Origin: Myxocyprinus asiaticus
Lineage: Eukaryota; Chordata; Actinopteri; Cypriniformes; Catostomidae
Assembly (NCBI RefSeq): GCF_019703515.2
Contig: NC_059388.1
Location: 4,739,979-4,803,978, forward strand
Length of the DNA: 64,000 nt
Direction: 5' to 3'
A model generated the notes under the pieces. The model saw only the letters and a program-made list of their open reading frames with translations. It made no database searches and was not told the origin of the DNA. A program made the position numbers and the translations under genes. This document shows, in pieces, positions 45,869-57,471 of the stretch (position 1 is the stretch's first letter; every line of letters begins with the position of its first letter).

Positions 45869-46165
45869 TTAAAATAATTTATTTTGCTTTTGGTGTAATT
45901 GGATATTTTAGATATTCTGCTCTCAATTTGTTGACTTCACTTTTCTTATAATATTTTATATATATAAATTGAGAGCAGAATATCTAAAATATCCAATTAC
46001 ACCAAAAGCAAAATAAATTATTTTAAGATTATAAATGACATTTACCCATCTGCTGATTTTCTGTGTTTACATTTTAATTTTGAACAAAACAATTGTCCTT
46101 TCTGTACTACTGACATTGAAACAACAGAACAGATGAAGATTGTTTTGGAGTGGATGAAGAGGATA
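45404..46165 (+). mobile_element. L1/Tx1-like LINE fragment, second copy
   Basis: Matches 37268-37820 with substitutions: 'acaagcataattttactccc', 'gagtggtttgataaaggtct', 'catattcatagaagagat'. It is interrupted by a long AT run (45793-45866) and a 63-bp inverted repeat (45867-45929 and 45966-46028). It ends near 46165 where the inverted-repeat family of 42530 begins. No intact frame. Confidence 0.7.
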
Positions 46166-46460
46166 GTGGACAGTCTTCTCGTTGCCGTGACGATCCCGCC
46201 CGCTGACTCGTGTATGTCAACAGCAAAGTAGTAGAGGGCTTCTAGACGAAAGATGAATTGCTGTCGTGAAAGAAGAAAATTCTGAGGAATGGTGTTTGCG
46301 CACCCGCTTTTATAGCGGACAGCTTTGCACCTAAAAGGGCGGGGCTCAAACACCATAGCCAATATTAGAATTGCCGTTATTGTAGAAGGGTTTCAACTAG
46401 GTTGTTTAGAAAGACACTCCCCATATGCACCAGCAGGATGCAATGTCAAGTGTACTGAAT
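46150..46460 (-). mobile_element. Fragment related to the inverted-repeat element at 42530
   Basis: On the minus strand it carries 'ggagtgtctttctaaacaac', 'tattggctatggtgtttgag', a TATA-like 'ctataaaagcgggtg' and 'cctcagaattttcttctttc', matching 42600-42770 in order. It continues into sequence not present at 42530 ('gctgacatacacgagtcagc'-like), so this family is longer than the first copy shows. Confidence 0.5.
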
Positions 46461-48170
46461 CGCAAGGGAACTGACAAACAATGCAGGTGTGTACACTAGT
46501 TAGTACAGATCAATACAATGATAAAAACTATGCAGACGTGTCTTAATATGGACACCACAACAGATATCCAATGGATTTAATCAGATAATTTAAGACCAAT
46601 TTTTCTCAGGGTTACAGGGATCCATGAATGTTATTAATAGTATTAACAGAGCATTGGGTGCTTTTAGAACTCTCATATGAATGGCCGAGCTGAACTGACT
46701 GCATATTACTGTCTCTTTTGTAAAACAGATATTGAGGCATTAAATATTCAAGTGGAATCACAAACAGAATAAAAATATATTTTGTGTGGGCTCTCATACT
46801 ATAACAGAGATCTGATCAGAATGCAGCCGATGTGGTAGCTAAGTTACTGTTTATTTTTTTAAATGTGACTATAGTGGTGTCATTACACCTGTAGTTCTTT
46901 AATGAAACCAGTCAGTCACCTCTCAGTGTACAGTAAAGTCTTGATTCACATATGCACACATATTAAAATGATCCATTGAAAAATTGTCAATGCCCCAAAA
47001 ATTGCATACATTTGCACAGATTTTTTTTTTGTTTGTTTTTTTTTTTTTTTCGTCTCAGTACTGTTATGGTTATGTTTATAGTTTGGATAAGGAGTATAAG
47101 TAATTATTTCTACCCAAATGTTTCATTCGTGTAATGTTTGCTCATGTCTTGTAATTGTATTTGTTGCGTGAATGTGAGTATGCGTACTGTAGTTCCAGCT
47201 TTGACCACTGGGTGGCAAAAAATTCGAACCCATAAAGCCACAAGATCAGTCTGACTGGTTAATAGATTTTTAAGTTTTATTATACTGTATTTTCTAGATA
47301 GTCTATGAATAATTATCATGTAATAAAACCACATTTATAACAATTAACCAACTTTTTCCTGAAAGCTGGTGTTCCACGATTAGTAACGGACACCTGTTTT
47401 CTGGTCACCAGTATTTTCACTTGCATCGGCATTTGTTTTTAGTGGATTGTGTGATGTTTAGCATATTACATTTGTAAAAAAAATCATGTGGCTCTTAAGT
47501 GCTGATACTTTACAAAGATGTGATGTTTTTTGACAGTCCCTTGCTCAATTGTTAAAGTTTAAGGAGTGGGTGGATGACATAAAGCTATGAACCGAGGTTA
47601 GATAAGTTGATATCGTTTACCTCTTCGAGTTGTTATGACAGCAAAACTGCACAAGATGAGCCTGAATTTATTCTTATTCAGCCTCATGCCATCCCAGATG
47701 TGTATGACTTTCTTACTTCTGCAGAACACAAACAAAGATTTTTAGAAGATATTTCAGCTCTGTAGGTCCTCACAATGCAAGTGGATGGTGCATTCACATT
47801 CTGAAAATGAAAGTGGAGGTTTGTGATTTTTGGAGCTTGTAAGGTCTGGTTTAGCAGGTAAATGCTTGGCATGTCATGTCAACTACCCATTTACCATGGT
47901 ATATGAATATGGCAATCATTCTGTTCCATAGTATTACCACCTGATGCCCTTGACACAAACAGTGTGAGACAAGTTATACTGTAGTACACACCTTAAGTTA
48001 GTGATTCTTGCGTTAGCAAACACCAATAATTAACTATAAGTGTGTGTGTGTGTCTGTTTGCCTGACTCTCAGGCACTTTTACTGTCTTTTACTCTCAGAC
48101 ACACACACGCACAATCTCATGATCATCCAATTACATCAGCCCAAATTGTACACTTGCAAACCGCTTCCTT
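46461..48170. other. Intergenic with repeat fragments, no gene seen
   Basis: Contains T runs near 47023-47052, an R4-tail-like copy in inverse orientation at about 47675-47800 ('ccatcccagatgtgtatgac') and a 'taccatggtata' fragment near 47893. No exon is recognised. Confidence 0.45.
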
Positions 48171-48319
48171 GGTTATAATGGGAGTGTTCTAGATTTGACA
48201 CTCTCTTGCAGTACAGACATGGTGTGAGCCCTTCTTACATCCAGCACCTCAGCGGCCAGCAGCTGTCTCCATTTCACAGGGTGCTCATCTAAATTTAGAA
48301 TAAGAGGGAATTCACTTGG

Positions 48320-49525
48320 CTGTAAGGAATCTCTCTGCATCAACCATATTAACCACAAATCCTCTCATGTCTAATCATATTCTGATCTAATGCATCCTTA
48401 CTGGCCCAGTTATTAAATTTCAGAAGGATTACGAAAGGATACCGGATTAAATTTTAACATTATAATTTAGAGACAGGGTCTAGGTGTGAATTTCAAGGGA
48501 TAGTTCACGCAACAATTTGAATTCTGTCATAATTTACTCACCCACATGTTGTTTCAAGCCTGATCATATATAAACAGATGTTGGAACACCATGAGGGTGA
48601 GTAAATGCTGACAGAAATGTATTTATTTTATATTAAATGTGTCCTTAAGTGTACGGCCACATGTGTACATGAAAGCTCAGTATGAAAAGAAATGAGTTAA
48701 ATAGTATGATTTTCCTCTTGATGAGAGTGTGTCCAACAAATCAAAGGTCTTTGTTCTTCCTGGTGAAACAGTGTGATTGATTTAAAGGCTACTCCTGATG
48801 AAGCAGTCCTCTCTCTGCACCGGAGACATGGAGATGGATTTATGAAGAGATAGAGAAATAATGCAGATCACCCAATGAGATAAGGACATCTGATACATAA
48901 AAGTACTGTGGTGGAACCATGGTCAACAATGGTATTAGATGGTATTACCACAGTGCTCTGATATATACCATGGTACTGAATGATTACCATATTCATATGC
49001 CATGGTATTTACATGTTACTCCAGAGTACATCAGGTACTACATTGTTACATATCCAAACATGATATTAGGATATTGTAAATAACAAAAACAGCATTAATA
49101 ACAATATTAATAATACATATTTATAAATAATAATTAATTATTAATAATAAATAGGTTCATTTTTTTATAATTAAATAAACATCAAATAATTAAATTATAC
49201 ACTACACTGGTATATATAAAAACTAGCACCATTACCATGGCACTTTTTTGTCTGTAATATTTGATGATCTTCTACTACTACTAGGTATGTTTTGTTAGTG
49301 CCATTAATCCAAGATGTATATTTGAATAACAACACTAACATTAATAATAATAACAAAAAATAATACTACATAGTACTTTTTGTTTTGTTAGTGTCAGCAA
49401 TCCAATATGTATATTTGAATAACAACAACAACATTAATAATACTACATGATACTTTTTTGTTTTGTTTTGTTAAGGTCATTAATACAAGATATATATTTG
49501 AATTACAACAACAACATTAATAATG

Positions 49526-49565
<40 letters not shown>

Positions 49566-49660
49566 ATATATTTTTTGTATTTTTTGTATTAAATAATCAT
49601 CTAATAATTATATTATACACTTATTAAAATAATAATACTATAATGTTTATATTTATTAAT
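48320..49660. other. Intergenic with repeats, no gene seen
   Basis: Contains a repeat arm pair at about 48495-48615 ('agggatagttcacgcaacaa', 'catgagggtgagtaaatgc'), a 'taccatggta' block at 48905-49025 and AAT-rich sequence with an AAT microsatellite at about 49518-49563. Confidence 0.45.
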
Positions 49661-49669
49661 ACATGATAT

Positions 49670-50930
49670 TATTATTATGGCCCAAGCACTGAAAGTGCGG
49701 CAACCCTATTGTTTTTCTAAAGATTTTTCATAATTAGGGCCCAAGCACTGGAAGAGCTAAAGCACTATTGCCCTATTGTTTATTCACAATTATTAGGGCC
49801 CAAGCACTGAAAGTGCGAGGCCCTATTGTTCTTCTAAAGATTTTTATTATTAGGGCCCAAGCACTGAAAGTGCGAGGCCCTATTGTTCTTCTAAAGATTA
49901 TTAGGGCCCAAGCAATTAAAATGTGGAAGCCCTCTTGTTCGTCTAAGGATTTTTATTATTATTATTCTTTTCAAGGTTTTCGGTACTTTTGGGGTACATA
50001 ACGTGTGAAAACTCTTGAAAGTTTGCACACACAACAGAGTTGTTGGCTATTAGGGCTTGGCAAAGTTGCAGGGGGGGCTTTGTAGCACCACCTAGAAGAT
50101 GGGCATGTTCGGGGGGCTCTGTAGCACTTCCCTTTTGAGCTACCACCACCAAACTTTGTACACATATTGATCTCATCAAGCCAGAGAACTTTTGCCCTGA
50201 CAGTCATAAGCTTTGCCCAACAGGAAGTTGGCCATTTTGGATTGTTTGAAAAATGCATACTCTGGAATTTGAAGTACTTCTCCAAGGGATTTCATGTTAC
50301 AGGTACCAAATGTGGGCGACATCATGCCAAGACATTGACAATGCTAAATTGCGAGCAGATTTTTGATATATTGACTGGTGTTGCCATGGCGATGCGATAT
50401 AATAACATAAAAAAATTGGAATAAGGAAGTGTCTCATATCTTCTGCGTGCATGGTGTGATTTACATCAAAATTGAGCCAAATGTTTGTCCTTGCAGGCTG
50501 ATCACATTGATGAGGCTATTGTGGGTTACAGTCATAGCGCCACCAACTGGAGGAAGTGTGTCACTTTTAACAGACTTTGAAATATACCTCTTATTTTTAC
50601 CTGAATTGCTTCAAAAAAAAATTAGAATAATGTCAAGGCAGTGTAGATTTAAAATTCTGAAGGGATTCTTGATATCTTAAATACTGTTGCCATGGCAACA
50701 CATTAAATGTCATCATTCCTTTTAGTGTATGCTCACATGTTTTGAGGTACTTTGTATGCATGAATTTTCAAGTTTATTGTTAATAAACATTTCTTATTTT
50801 TTATATAAATAAAATACAATAGAAATATCAACTGAAATTTAAAAATACTAGAAAATCAAAGCCATTTGTCAAACCCAGTTAATTTACAAGAAATGTCCAA
50901 TAGAGGGCAGCCAAGCTCCATTGTTGAATG
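49670..50930. repeat. 'gggcccaagcac' composite repeat, copy 1
   Basis: Starts with a tandem head: at least four units of roughly 55-60 bp with 'agggcccaagcactgaaagt' and 'aggccctattgttcttct' (49730-49945). A body follows with 'gtagcaccacctagaagatg', 'gagctaccaccaccaaactt' and 'caggaagttggccattttgg'. The body recurs at 55330-56060 without the head. Non-coding; open frames here are chance. Confidence 0.65.
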
Positions 50931-51236
50931 ATTCCCAAACTCTCAGTCCCTTTCGGATGTCTAGAAGGGATCCCTCTTTTGTCAACGTCTCTCACATTCG
51001 CAATCTGTTATGTATGTCTAAATATGTGTAACTATGTTCTTCAGTTAACTATGTTTATCAAAAGAATGACAGATAAAGTTAAAGATCCGTTTAAGATGGC
51101 TAGCAAAATAACAACGTTATGCTCATAAACTGCTTTTAATTTTAAACAACATAAGTATTACAGTATTAAGAAGACAGCAACATATTGTCACGTTTTGTAG
51201 TGATGAGGCTATCCTTTAAAAGGTGACTCCTGGCAC

Positions 51237-51854
51237 CTAAAGGTGGAGGAAACAGGTGACAGGGGAGGATCCAGGAAGAAGATTCTGGAGTCCAGGAGGG
51301 ATTGGCGGATGATCCTGTATCCAGGGAGGAGTCTGGGGATAATCAGGAGGCCAGGGAGGTGACCATAGGACAGGGGTAGAGTCAGGAGGCCTGGGAGGCA
51401 GCCGCAGAGCAGGAACAGGGTCAGGAGGCCTGGGAGGCGGCCTCAGGGCAGGAACAGAGTCAGGAGGCCTGGGAGGTGGCCACAGAGCAGGGACAGGGTC
51501 AGGAGGCCTGGGAGGCAGCCACAGAGCAGGGACAGGGTCAGGAGGCCTGGGAGGCAGCCACAGAGCAGGGACAGGGTCAGGAGGCCTGGGAGACGAGGTC
51601 GTGGGAGGCTCGAGGGATGAGGTTGTGGGAGGCGGAGTCGTGGGAGGCGGAGCCATGGAAGGATCGAGGGGCGGAGACGAGGGAGGCAGAGCCATGGAAG
51701 GAGGAGCCATGAGAGGCTCAATGGGCGGATCCATGGAAGGTGGAGTCATGAGAGGCTCGAGGGTTGGAACTGGGGATCTTAGTGCCCGGAGAGCAGCTGA
51801 AGGCTCGAAGGACCATGGTGGAGCCGGAGGCTCGGAGGACCGAGGCAGCGCCAA
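51237..51854 (-). repeat. 39-bp minisatellite encoding a 13-residue Pro-rich unit
   Basis: At 51380-51590 a 39-bp unit ('gaggcctgggaggcagccac' core) is repeated about five times. In one minus-strand frame it reads as units of the form PPDPVPALWLPPR. Units of other lengths with 'PPS' and 'PPTT' follow to 51780. The open frame of 205 codons is a product of the repeat and, by position, the tail of the gag-like protein. Confidence 0.65.
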
Positions 51855-52162
51855 AGGCTCGGAGGACTGAGGCAGAGCTGGGGGATCGGAGGACTTAGGC
51901 GGAGCCAGTGGGACTGAGGACCAAGGCAGAGCCGGAGGGACGAGGAATCCCGGTGACGCCGATAGTCTGGAGGACCACGGTGGAGACGAGGGGACGCAGA
52001 GCCGAGGTGATGCCGAGGGATCGGAGGGCCAAGGCGGAGTCCAGGGCTCGGAGGGCCAAGGCAGAGTTGGAGGGTCAACAGATCCCCTTGTCTAGGAAGT
52101 CCCCGGGGGCGATGGTGAGCCAGTGACTTGGAGGGAACCAGCTGATCAGAGCCTTCTAGAGC

Positions 52163-52387
52163 CTAGAGTTCTAGAGCCTTCTCCACATACTCACAGAGTA
52201 TCCAGTGAGGATCCGGCAGAGGCATCAGTTCCTTTAGTGCACTATTTAGACTGACCCAGAAGTAAATCACCAGAGAGTGGTCATCATAGCGCACTAAATT
52301 CGCCAGTTTGAGAAAATCATAGACATGATCCTCCACTGGATGGTCTCCTTGTGGGAAGAGAAGAATTCTGATGGCCGCTAGATCCAT
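52163..52387 (-). pseudogene. gag-like N-terminal fragment of the proline-rich LTR element
   Basis: 75 codons starting MDLAAIRILLFPQGDHPVED, with 'YDFLKLANLVRYDDHSLVIYFW', a helix-rich segment reminiscent of gypsy gag proteins. It stops at 52163. Downstream frames (51237-51854) encode the proline-rich repeat without any pol motif. The element therefore could only move with proteins supplied by another element. Confidence 0.55.
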
Positions 52388-52771
52388 TTAGGGTCAGTTC
52401 TTCTGTCACATTTTGTAGTGATGAGGCTAGAGAGAGCAGGATCCAAATGCAGAAGTCCTTTAATCCACAATCAAAAGAAGACGAGAATACATAGAAGATG
52501 ATGATGATGAAGGTTACAGAACAAGACAGTCGTTTGTGGTAACATTAACCATACAACAACGATCAAGAACTGACAATCATGGAACAAAACTAGAGGGTAT
52601 TTATACAAAAATGTGCTGATGAGGGAATGGAGAACAGGTGAGGGAGATGGGGAACAGATGGCTGTGATGAGGGCAGTGCATCCTGGGAAATGTAGTTTGG
52701 GGGAAACTAATGACAAGCAAAAACTATTTCAAAATAAGAGTCCTTAGAACAACGGTGACTGTGACACATAT

Positions 52772-54090
52772 GTGCTGCAGTGATGAACTTGAGGAATCGA
52801 GAATCTTTTTTAATTAAAATATATATTTTTATATGGACGGATTAGAACGTTTAACATCTTATGCAATGAGCAAATTAATTACCACTAGACCACCCAGTCA
52901 GACTTCTTTTACCAGCGCTGATTGATGTACTTTTCCACTGACTTACAATATCTCATGACCGACAATAGCACATATAGAGATGAAGTTATCAAATTTATTA
53001 TGTTAAATGTTTATTTTAGAGCTTGAATTTATCCTCAAGAATGACTTTTTATCAAAGCAGACCATTTAAAATAATATTTTACTAGCGCTCATCGTTGCTG
53101 TGTGATTTCAAACACTGTTTCATGAGCATGATGTTGTTATTTTGCTAGCCATCTGATCTTAAACTGATCTTTAACTTTATATGTCGTTCTTTTGATAAAC
53201 AGTTAACTGATGAACACAATTACACAGACTATACATAACAGACTGCGCATATGCGAGAAGTTGACGAAAGAGGGATCCCTTCTAGACACGACCGATTTTG
53301 CGATCTTGCCAATTCAACCAATCTCCGTATTATTTGCGGTAGCTTGCCATTTTTATAATTCCCACAAATTTTCCGGCAAAAAAAAATAAAATAAAATAAA
53401 AATTCCCATCGCTTTCCTTTGTTTGACTGCGGCCAAACAAATGCTTGGAAAGCCTAAAGCAGTCACAACATACTCAGCACAGCAGCTGTTATATCATCAC
53501 CATAGCAACAGTACATTGTGTGTTCACTATCAAAATCCTTCTAAACTTTCATGGGACCACATACATCACAGCTCGCGTTTAATCTTCACCCTGCGTGCTG
53601 CGAATGAGACATAAAAACCCGCATTTATACAAAGAATCCCTAACATTCACTTAAATCCCCATTAGTTGTGTAATAAAATGTGATTAGAATTTGAAGTGCT
53701 ATTAATATAGTTGGCTACGAATCTGAAAATGGCAATATATGTTGAACACTTGTATACTGAAAGTAAGTGTTTATAAATGTTTTTACTGATATAAAATGTA
53801 ATTTATATACAGCAGATATATGCAATATACAGAATATGACAATATGACAAAAATGTCAATTTTCATATATGTAACATGTTTTTTAAAACACTTGTGGAAT
53901 TTAAATGTGTACATAAATGCTCAAATATATGAACTCTAATTGTATTTGTTCGTATATGGCAAGTGGCCATATAATTGCTGGTGTAACATGCCTAATAAAT
54001 AAATATTTTTTCATCCTTTTATTCTCATTGACCTTTTTGCCTATGTATTTTCAATCTCTTTCAACTCCTAATTAATCTACAAATGAATAG
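52772..54090. other. Composite-repeat flank and AT-rich spacer
   Basis: Positions 53100-53290 are an inverted copy of 50935-51120 ('ttgttattttgctagccatc', 'cgttcttttgataaacagtt', 'gagggatcccttctagac'). The rest shows no exon or RNA gene. Confidence 0.5.
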
Positions 54091-54329
54091 CAAAAAACAA
54101 AAAAATTTAACCAATCAGAATTTACTCCTCGATGCTTACAAGCAAAGTGTGACAACTGTTTCACAAATGCCTGAACCCATGCTCATTAGCCGAAGTAGCG
54201 TGAGTCTGAGCTCCACCCCGTCAGGCCTTCAGAATTTCCACAGAATCCCTCAGCAGTGAATAGGCATCTAAAGTCAGATTGTCAGATTCATCAGCCAATC
54301 AGACTGATTTATTTGTTCTTGTGGGTGTG

Positions 54330-54571
54330 GTCTTTAGGATATGTCCCAGTCCAGGCCTACTAGCCGGTGTTAAGTGACCAATCACGCTTTAAGTGATGTA
54401 ATTTGAAAGCGAGGAGCGCAAGATCTTGCTGACGAGTCGGCTGTCATCACTGCTGTTATTGCCATTGAGAAAGAGATCCTTATGGACTTAAAAACCTAAG
54501 ATGTTCTGCATGATCGTGCGATTGATTAATTAAACAGGAAAGGAAGACTGATTTTCACTTCAAGCAAACTG
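54330..54571 (+). promoter_or_regulatory. Possible promoter and non-coding first exon
   Basis: A CCAAT-type motif ('agtgaccaatcacgc', near 54375) and a GC-richer stretch precede a block ending in a strong splice donor, 'aaactg/gtaagtgct', at 54571/54572. No long reading frame starts in the block. It could be the first exon of a plus-strand non-coding RNA between cpne8 and kif21a, or the leader of an old transposon. Sequence upstream (54110-54350) looks repeat-like. Confidence 0.3.
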
Positions 54572-54579
54572 GTAAGTGC

Positions 54580-55329
54580 TTTTTGCATTGTTATAGTGAC
54601 ATCAGGAGTTTTCTAAATGTAAATTAGGCTGCTTGAGCATTCAGTGTAGGATCAAGTTTTGAAAAGTAACTGTGTACCCTGATGAAACAAAATGTATTGC
54701 AAGCAAAATTTAAATCGCAAATATTATTAGAGAGCTTTTCCTTGGTATTAGACCTCCTTGGTTATGGCTTTCGTGCGTGGACGTGTTTTTAAAATTGGCC
54801 AATTGGTATTATTAGTTGAATGCCACGTAATGTATGATGGGCATACGGCATCTTATTCATTGTGAAACTGTGTTTTCTTAATGGCATGAATCGCACTGAA
54901 GGCCTAGACTTAAAATGCACGGGCCACGGCTGTATATGGCCAAATACCAGATTTAAATATCAGACAATGTAATAATGGCAACAGGCCTAATTATTGAATC
55001 CTCATTTGCTTACAGATTTATTGTACGTCTATTTTAAACTTAGATAAGTTTTATTGCATTCTCTGAGGCAGAAAATTATAATACAAAAATAACTAAGAGT
55101 CTTTCAATACCCACAGCTTTCACCTAAATGTATGCTTTTTTTTTTTGTGCATTTATTTATTTTTTTGAGCATACTCCAACTACACGAGAGAGCACAGTTA
55201 CCATAACAGTTAACCATAAACAGGCAAATAACGAGGTGACACACAAGGAAACACTACATTCACAGTTGTGTTGTTTGTATTAATGGCCATGTCTGTTACA
55301 GTACCACAGACACCATTTACAAGCCCATC
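54580..55329. other. Intergenic, no gene seen
   Basis: No acceptor-bounded exon matching the possible donor at 54571 can be recognised. Mixed composition with a T run near 55136. Confidence 0.4.
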
Positions 55330-56180
55330 AGCGCATGGGCTCTGTAGCACCACCTAGAAGATGGCCATGTTCGGGGGGCTCTGTAGCACATCCCTTTTGA
55401 GCTACCATCACCAAACTTTGTACACATATAGATCTCATCAAGCCGGACAACTTTCACACTGACAGTCATAAGCTCCATCCAACAGGAAGTCAGCCATTTT
55501 GGATTGTTTGAAAAAATGCATGCTCTGGAATTTGAAATACTTCTCCTAGGGATTTCATGTTACAGGTACCAAATGTGGGCGACATCATGCCAAGATAATG
55601 ATGATGCTAAATTGCGAACAGATTTTTGATATATCGAACAGTGTTGCCATGGCGTGATAAAATAATGTCAAAAAATGGGAAAGTGTGTTCTGCGTGCATC
55701 GTGTGATTTACATTAAAATTTAGACAAATGTTTGGCCTTGTGGGCTGATAATTGATGTGGCTATTGTGGGTCACTGTCGTAGCACCACCAGCTGGTGGAA
55801 GGAAGTGTGGCACGTTTAACAGACTTTGAAATATCTCTCTTATGTTTACCTGAATTGCTTAATTTTTTAGAATAATGTCAAGATACTGCTGATGTAAAAT
55901 TGTAAAGGGATATTTTATCTTAAATACTGTTGCCATTGCAATTTATTGTGCAAGTGAAAGCAGTTTTTAAAGTGAAATAAAAAAGCTATAGAATTATGTC
56001 TAACCCAGTTCAGGCGCAGTACCAGAAATGTCCAATATAGGGCAACTAACAGCTCCATTGTTGAATGATTCCCAAAATACCACTTCTCAGTCACTTCTCA
56101 GATTTTGCTAGTTGTGTCAAGAAGGGATCCCTCTTTCATACGTTATGTATAGTCTGTGTAACTGCATTCTTCAGTTAATT
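55330..56180. repeat. 'gggcccaagcac' composite repeat, copy 2 (headless)
   Basis: Body of the composite repeat: 'gtagcaccacctagaagatg', 'gagctaccatcaccaaactt', 'caggtaccaaatgtgggcga', then the 'gaagggatccctcttt' tail near 56120, in the same order as in copy 1 at 50060-51000. The tandem head is absent. Confidence 0.65.
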
Positions 56181-57010
56181 AGATACTAAGGATGGCCGCA
56201 AAATATTTACATGCCCACAGCAAGCATTATCTTTCATAGAGATAATGGGGTGAGTAAGCCATTTGGTGTTTCTTACGTGGCCCCCAAGTGAGCTTGACTC
56301 GCTGAACATACACTTGACTGTCTGAGGAAGCTGGGCGCCATTTTGTTTCTTTTTTTGTTGGTTCCGCCTAGCAGCTGGAGTTTGTTTTATGTAGTAACAC
56401 TCCTTCAAGAAACTCTTGCATAAATGGAGGATCGCTTTTTCACTGATGTTTCTGGCCAAATTGAGAATAGATACTAAGGATGGCAACAAAATATTTACAT
56501 GGCAACAACAAGCGATGTCTTTCATAAAATCAATGGACTGAGGAAGTCTTGGTGTGTTTCTCACATTGCTCCCAAGTGAGCTTGTGATTTGATTGTGACT
56601 GTCTGAGGAAGCTGGGCACCTTTCTTGTTTCTTTTTGTGCTGGTTCCGCCTAGCGGCTGGAGTTTGTTTTGTGGAATAACACTCCTTCGGGACAGTTGTG
56701 TATGAATCTGCTCATTCTTTGTACTTGCGCCTCCTACTGGATGGAGTTTGTTTTGTGGAGTATTTTTTGCAGGACATTGGAAGGATTAAGTCATCTGCTG
56801 CACTCATGAACATCCGGCTCACTAAACATTCGTTTGACTGTCCGAGGAAACTGAACTGATTTTTTTTTTTTTGTGCTGGTTCTGCTAGTGGCTGGAGCTT
56901 GTTTTGTTGAGGAACACACCTTCGATACAGATTTGTGAATGAATCTACACATTCTTTGCGTTTATTTTGCCTATTGGCTGGAGTTTGTTTTATAGATTAT
57001 TTTCTTTTAT
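56181..57010. repeat. Tandem repeats of a 'ctggagtttgttttgt' unit
   Basis: Two larger units start 'gatactaaggatgg' at 56183 and 56470. Within and after them 'tggttccgcctag(c)ggctggagtttgtttt' occurs in at least five variants up to 56990. Probably the inner part of the same composite repeat family. Non-coding. Confidence 0.55.
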
Positions 57011-57239
57011 GTAATTCTGTCTTGCAAAATCTGTATAGAAACACCAGACTCTCGTAGGCGTACATGGACTTTTTGAGTTTAGAGGGAAGGACGCCAGTTG
57101 GCGCTGTCGTGCGTGGGGTTAATGCGCACGTTTTTCTTTTTTCTGTTTGTTTGGTTCGGGGTCCCTCATATTGTCTGTTGTAGATTGCTCAATTGGAAAC
57201 ATCTTAATCTCAGATCACACCCTGGTGAGTTTAGAGGCG

Positions 57240-57471
57240 TTGCCACATACAGAGAAAATCACATAGAAAAACTGTGTCCAGGGGTGTACCTAGGAGAATT
57301 GGTGCTGTTTTAAAGGCAAAGGTGGTCACACCGAATATTGATTTAGCTTTTTTATGTTTACTGGACTTTGTATGACATTAAGTAATAAATGAAAACTATT
57401 TATGTCATTATTTCTGAAGACATCCTCACTATGCAACATTTTTCACAATTGCCTAAAACTTTTGCACAGTA
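57240..57471 (-). mobile_element. Tc1-like transposon terminal fragment
   Basis: Ends with 'aacttttgcacagtactgta', the inverted tip (CAGTACTGTGCAAAAGTT) of a common fish Tc1 family, next to TA. It contains 'tgctgttttaaaggcaaagg' and 'gacatcctcactatgcaaca', the usual subterminal sequence. Only the end and the last bit of the transposase region are left. Confidence 0.7.

Larger units (their letters stand above)
51186..52766 (-). mobile_element. Proline-rich LTR element, 5' LTR intact, 3' LTR mostly deleted
   Basis: On the minus strand: LTR 52766-52404 (363 bp, TGTCACAG...GTGACA), leader 'gaagaactgaccc', gag-like start, proline-rich minisatellite, then only the last ~27 bp of the second LTR at 51186-51213. 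The 5 bp CATAT flank the whole (51181-51185 and 52767-52771), so target duplication and boundaries are clear. It shares leader and M-D-L-A-A start with the element at 3012-5295. Confidence 0.82.

Noticed and set aside
49730..49945. CRISPR-like regular repeats
   Set aside because: Spacing is irregular, spacers are not unique, there are no cas genes, and the DNA is clearly eukaryotic.
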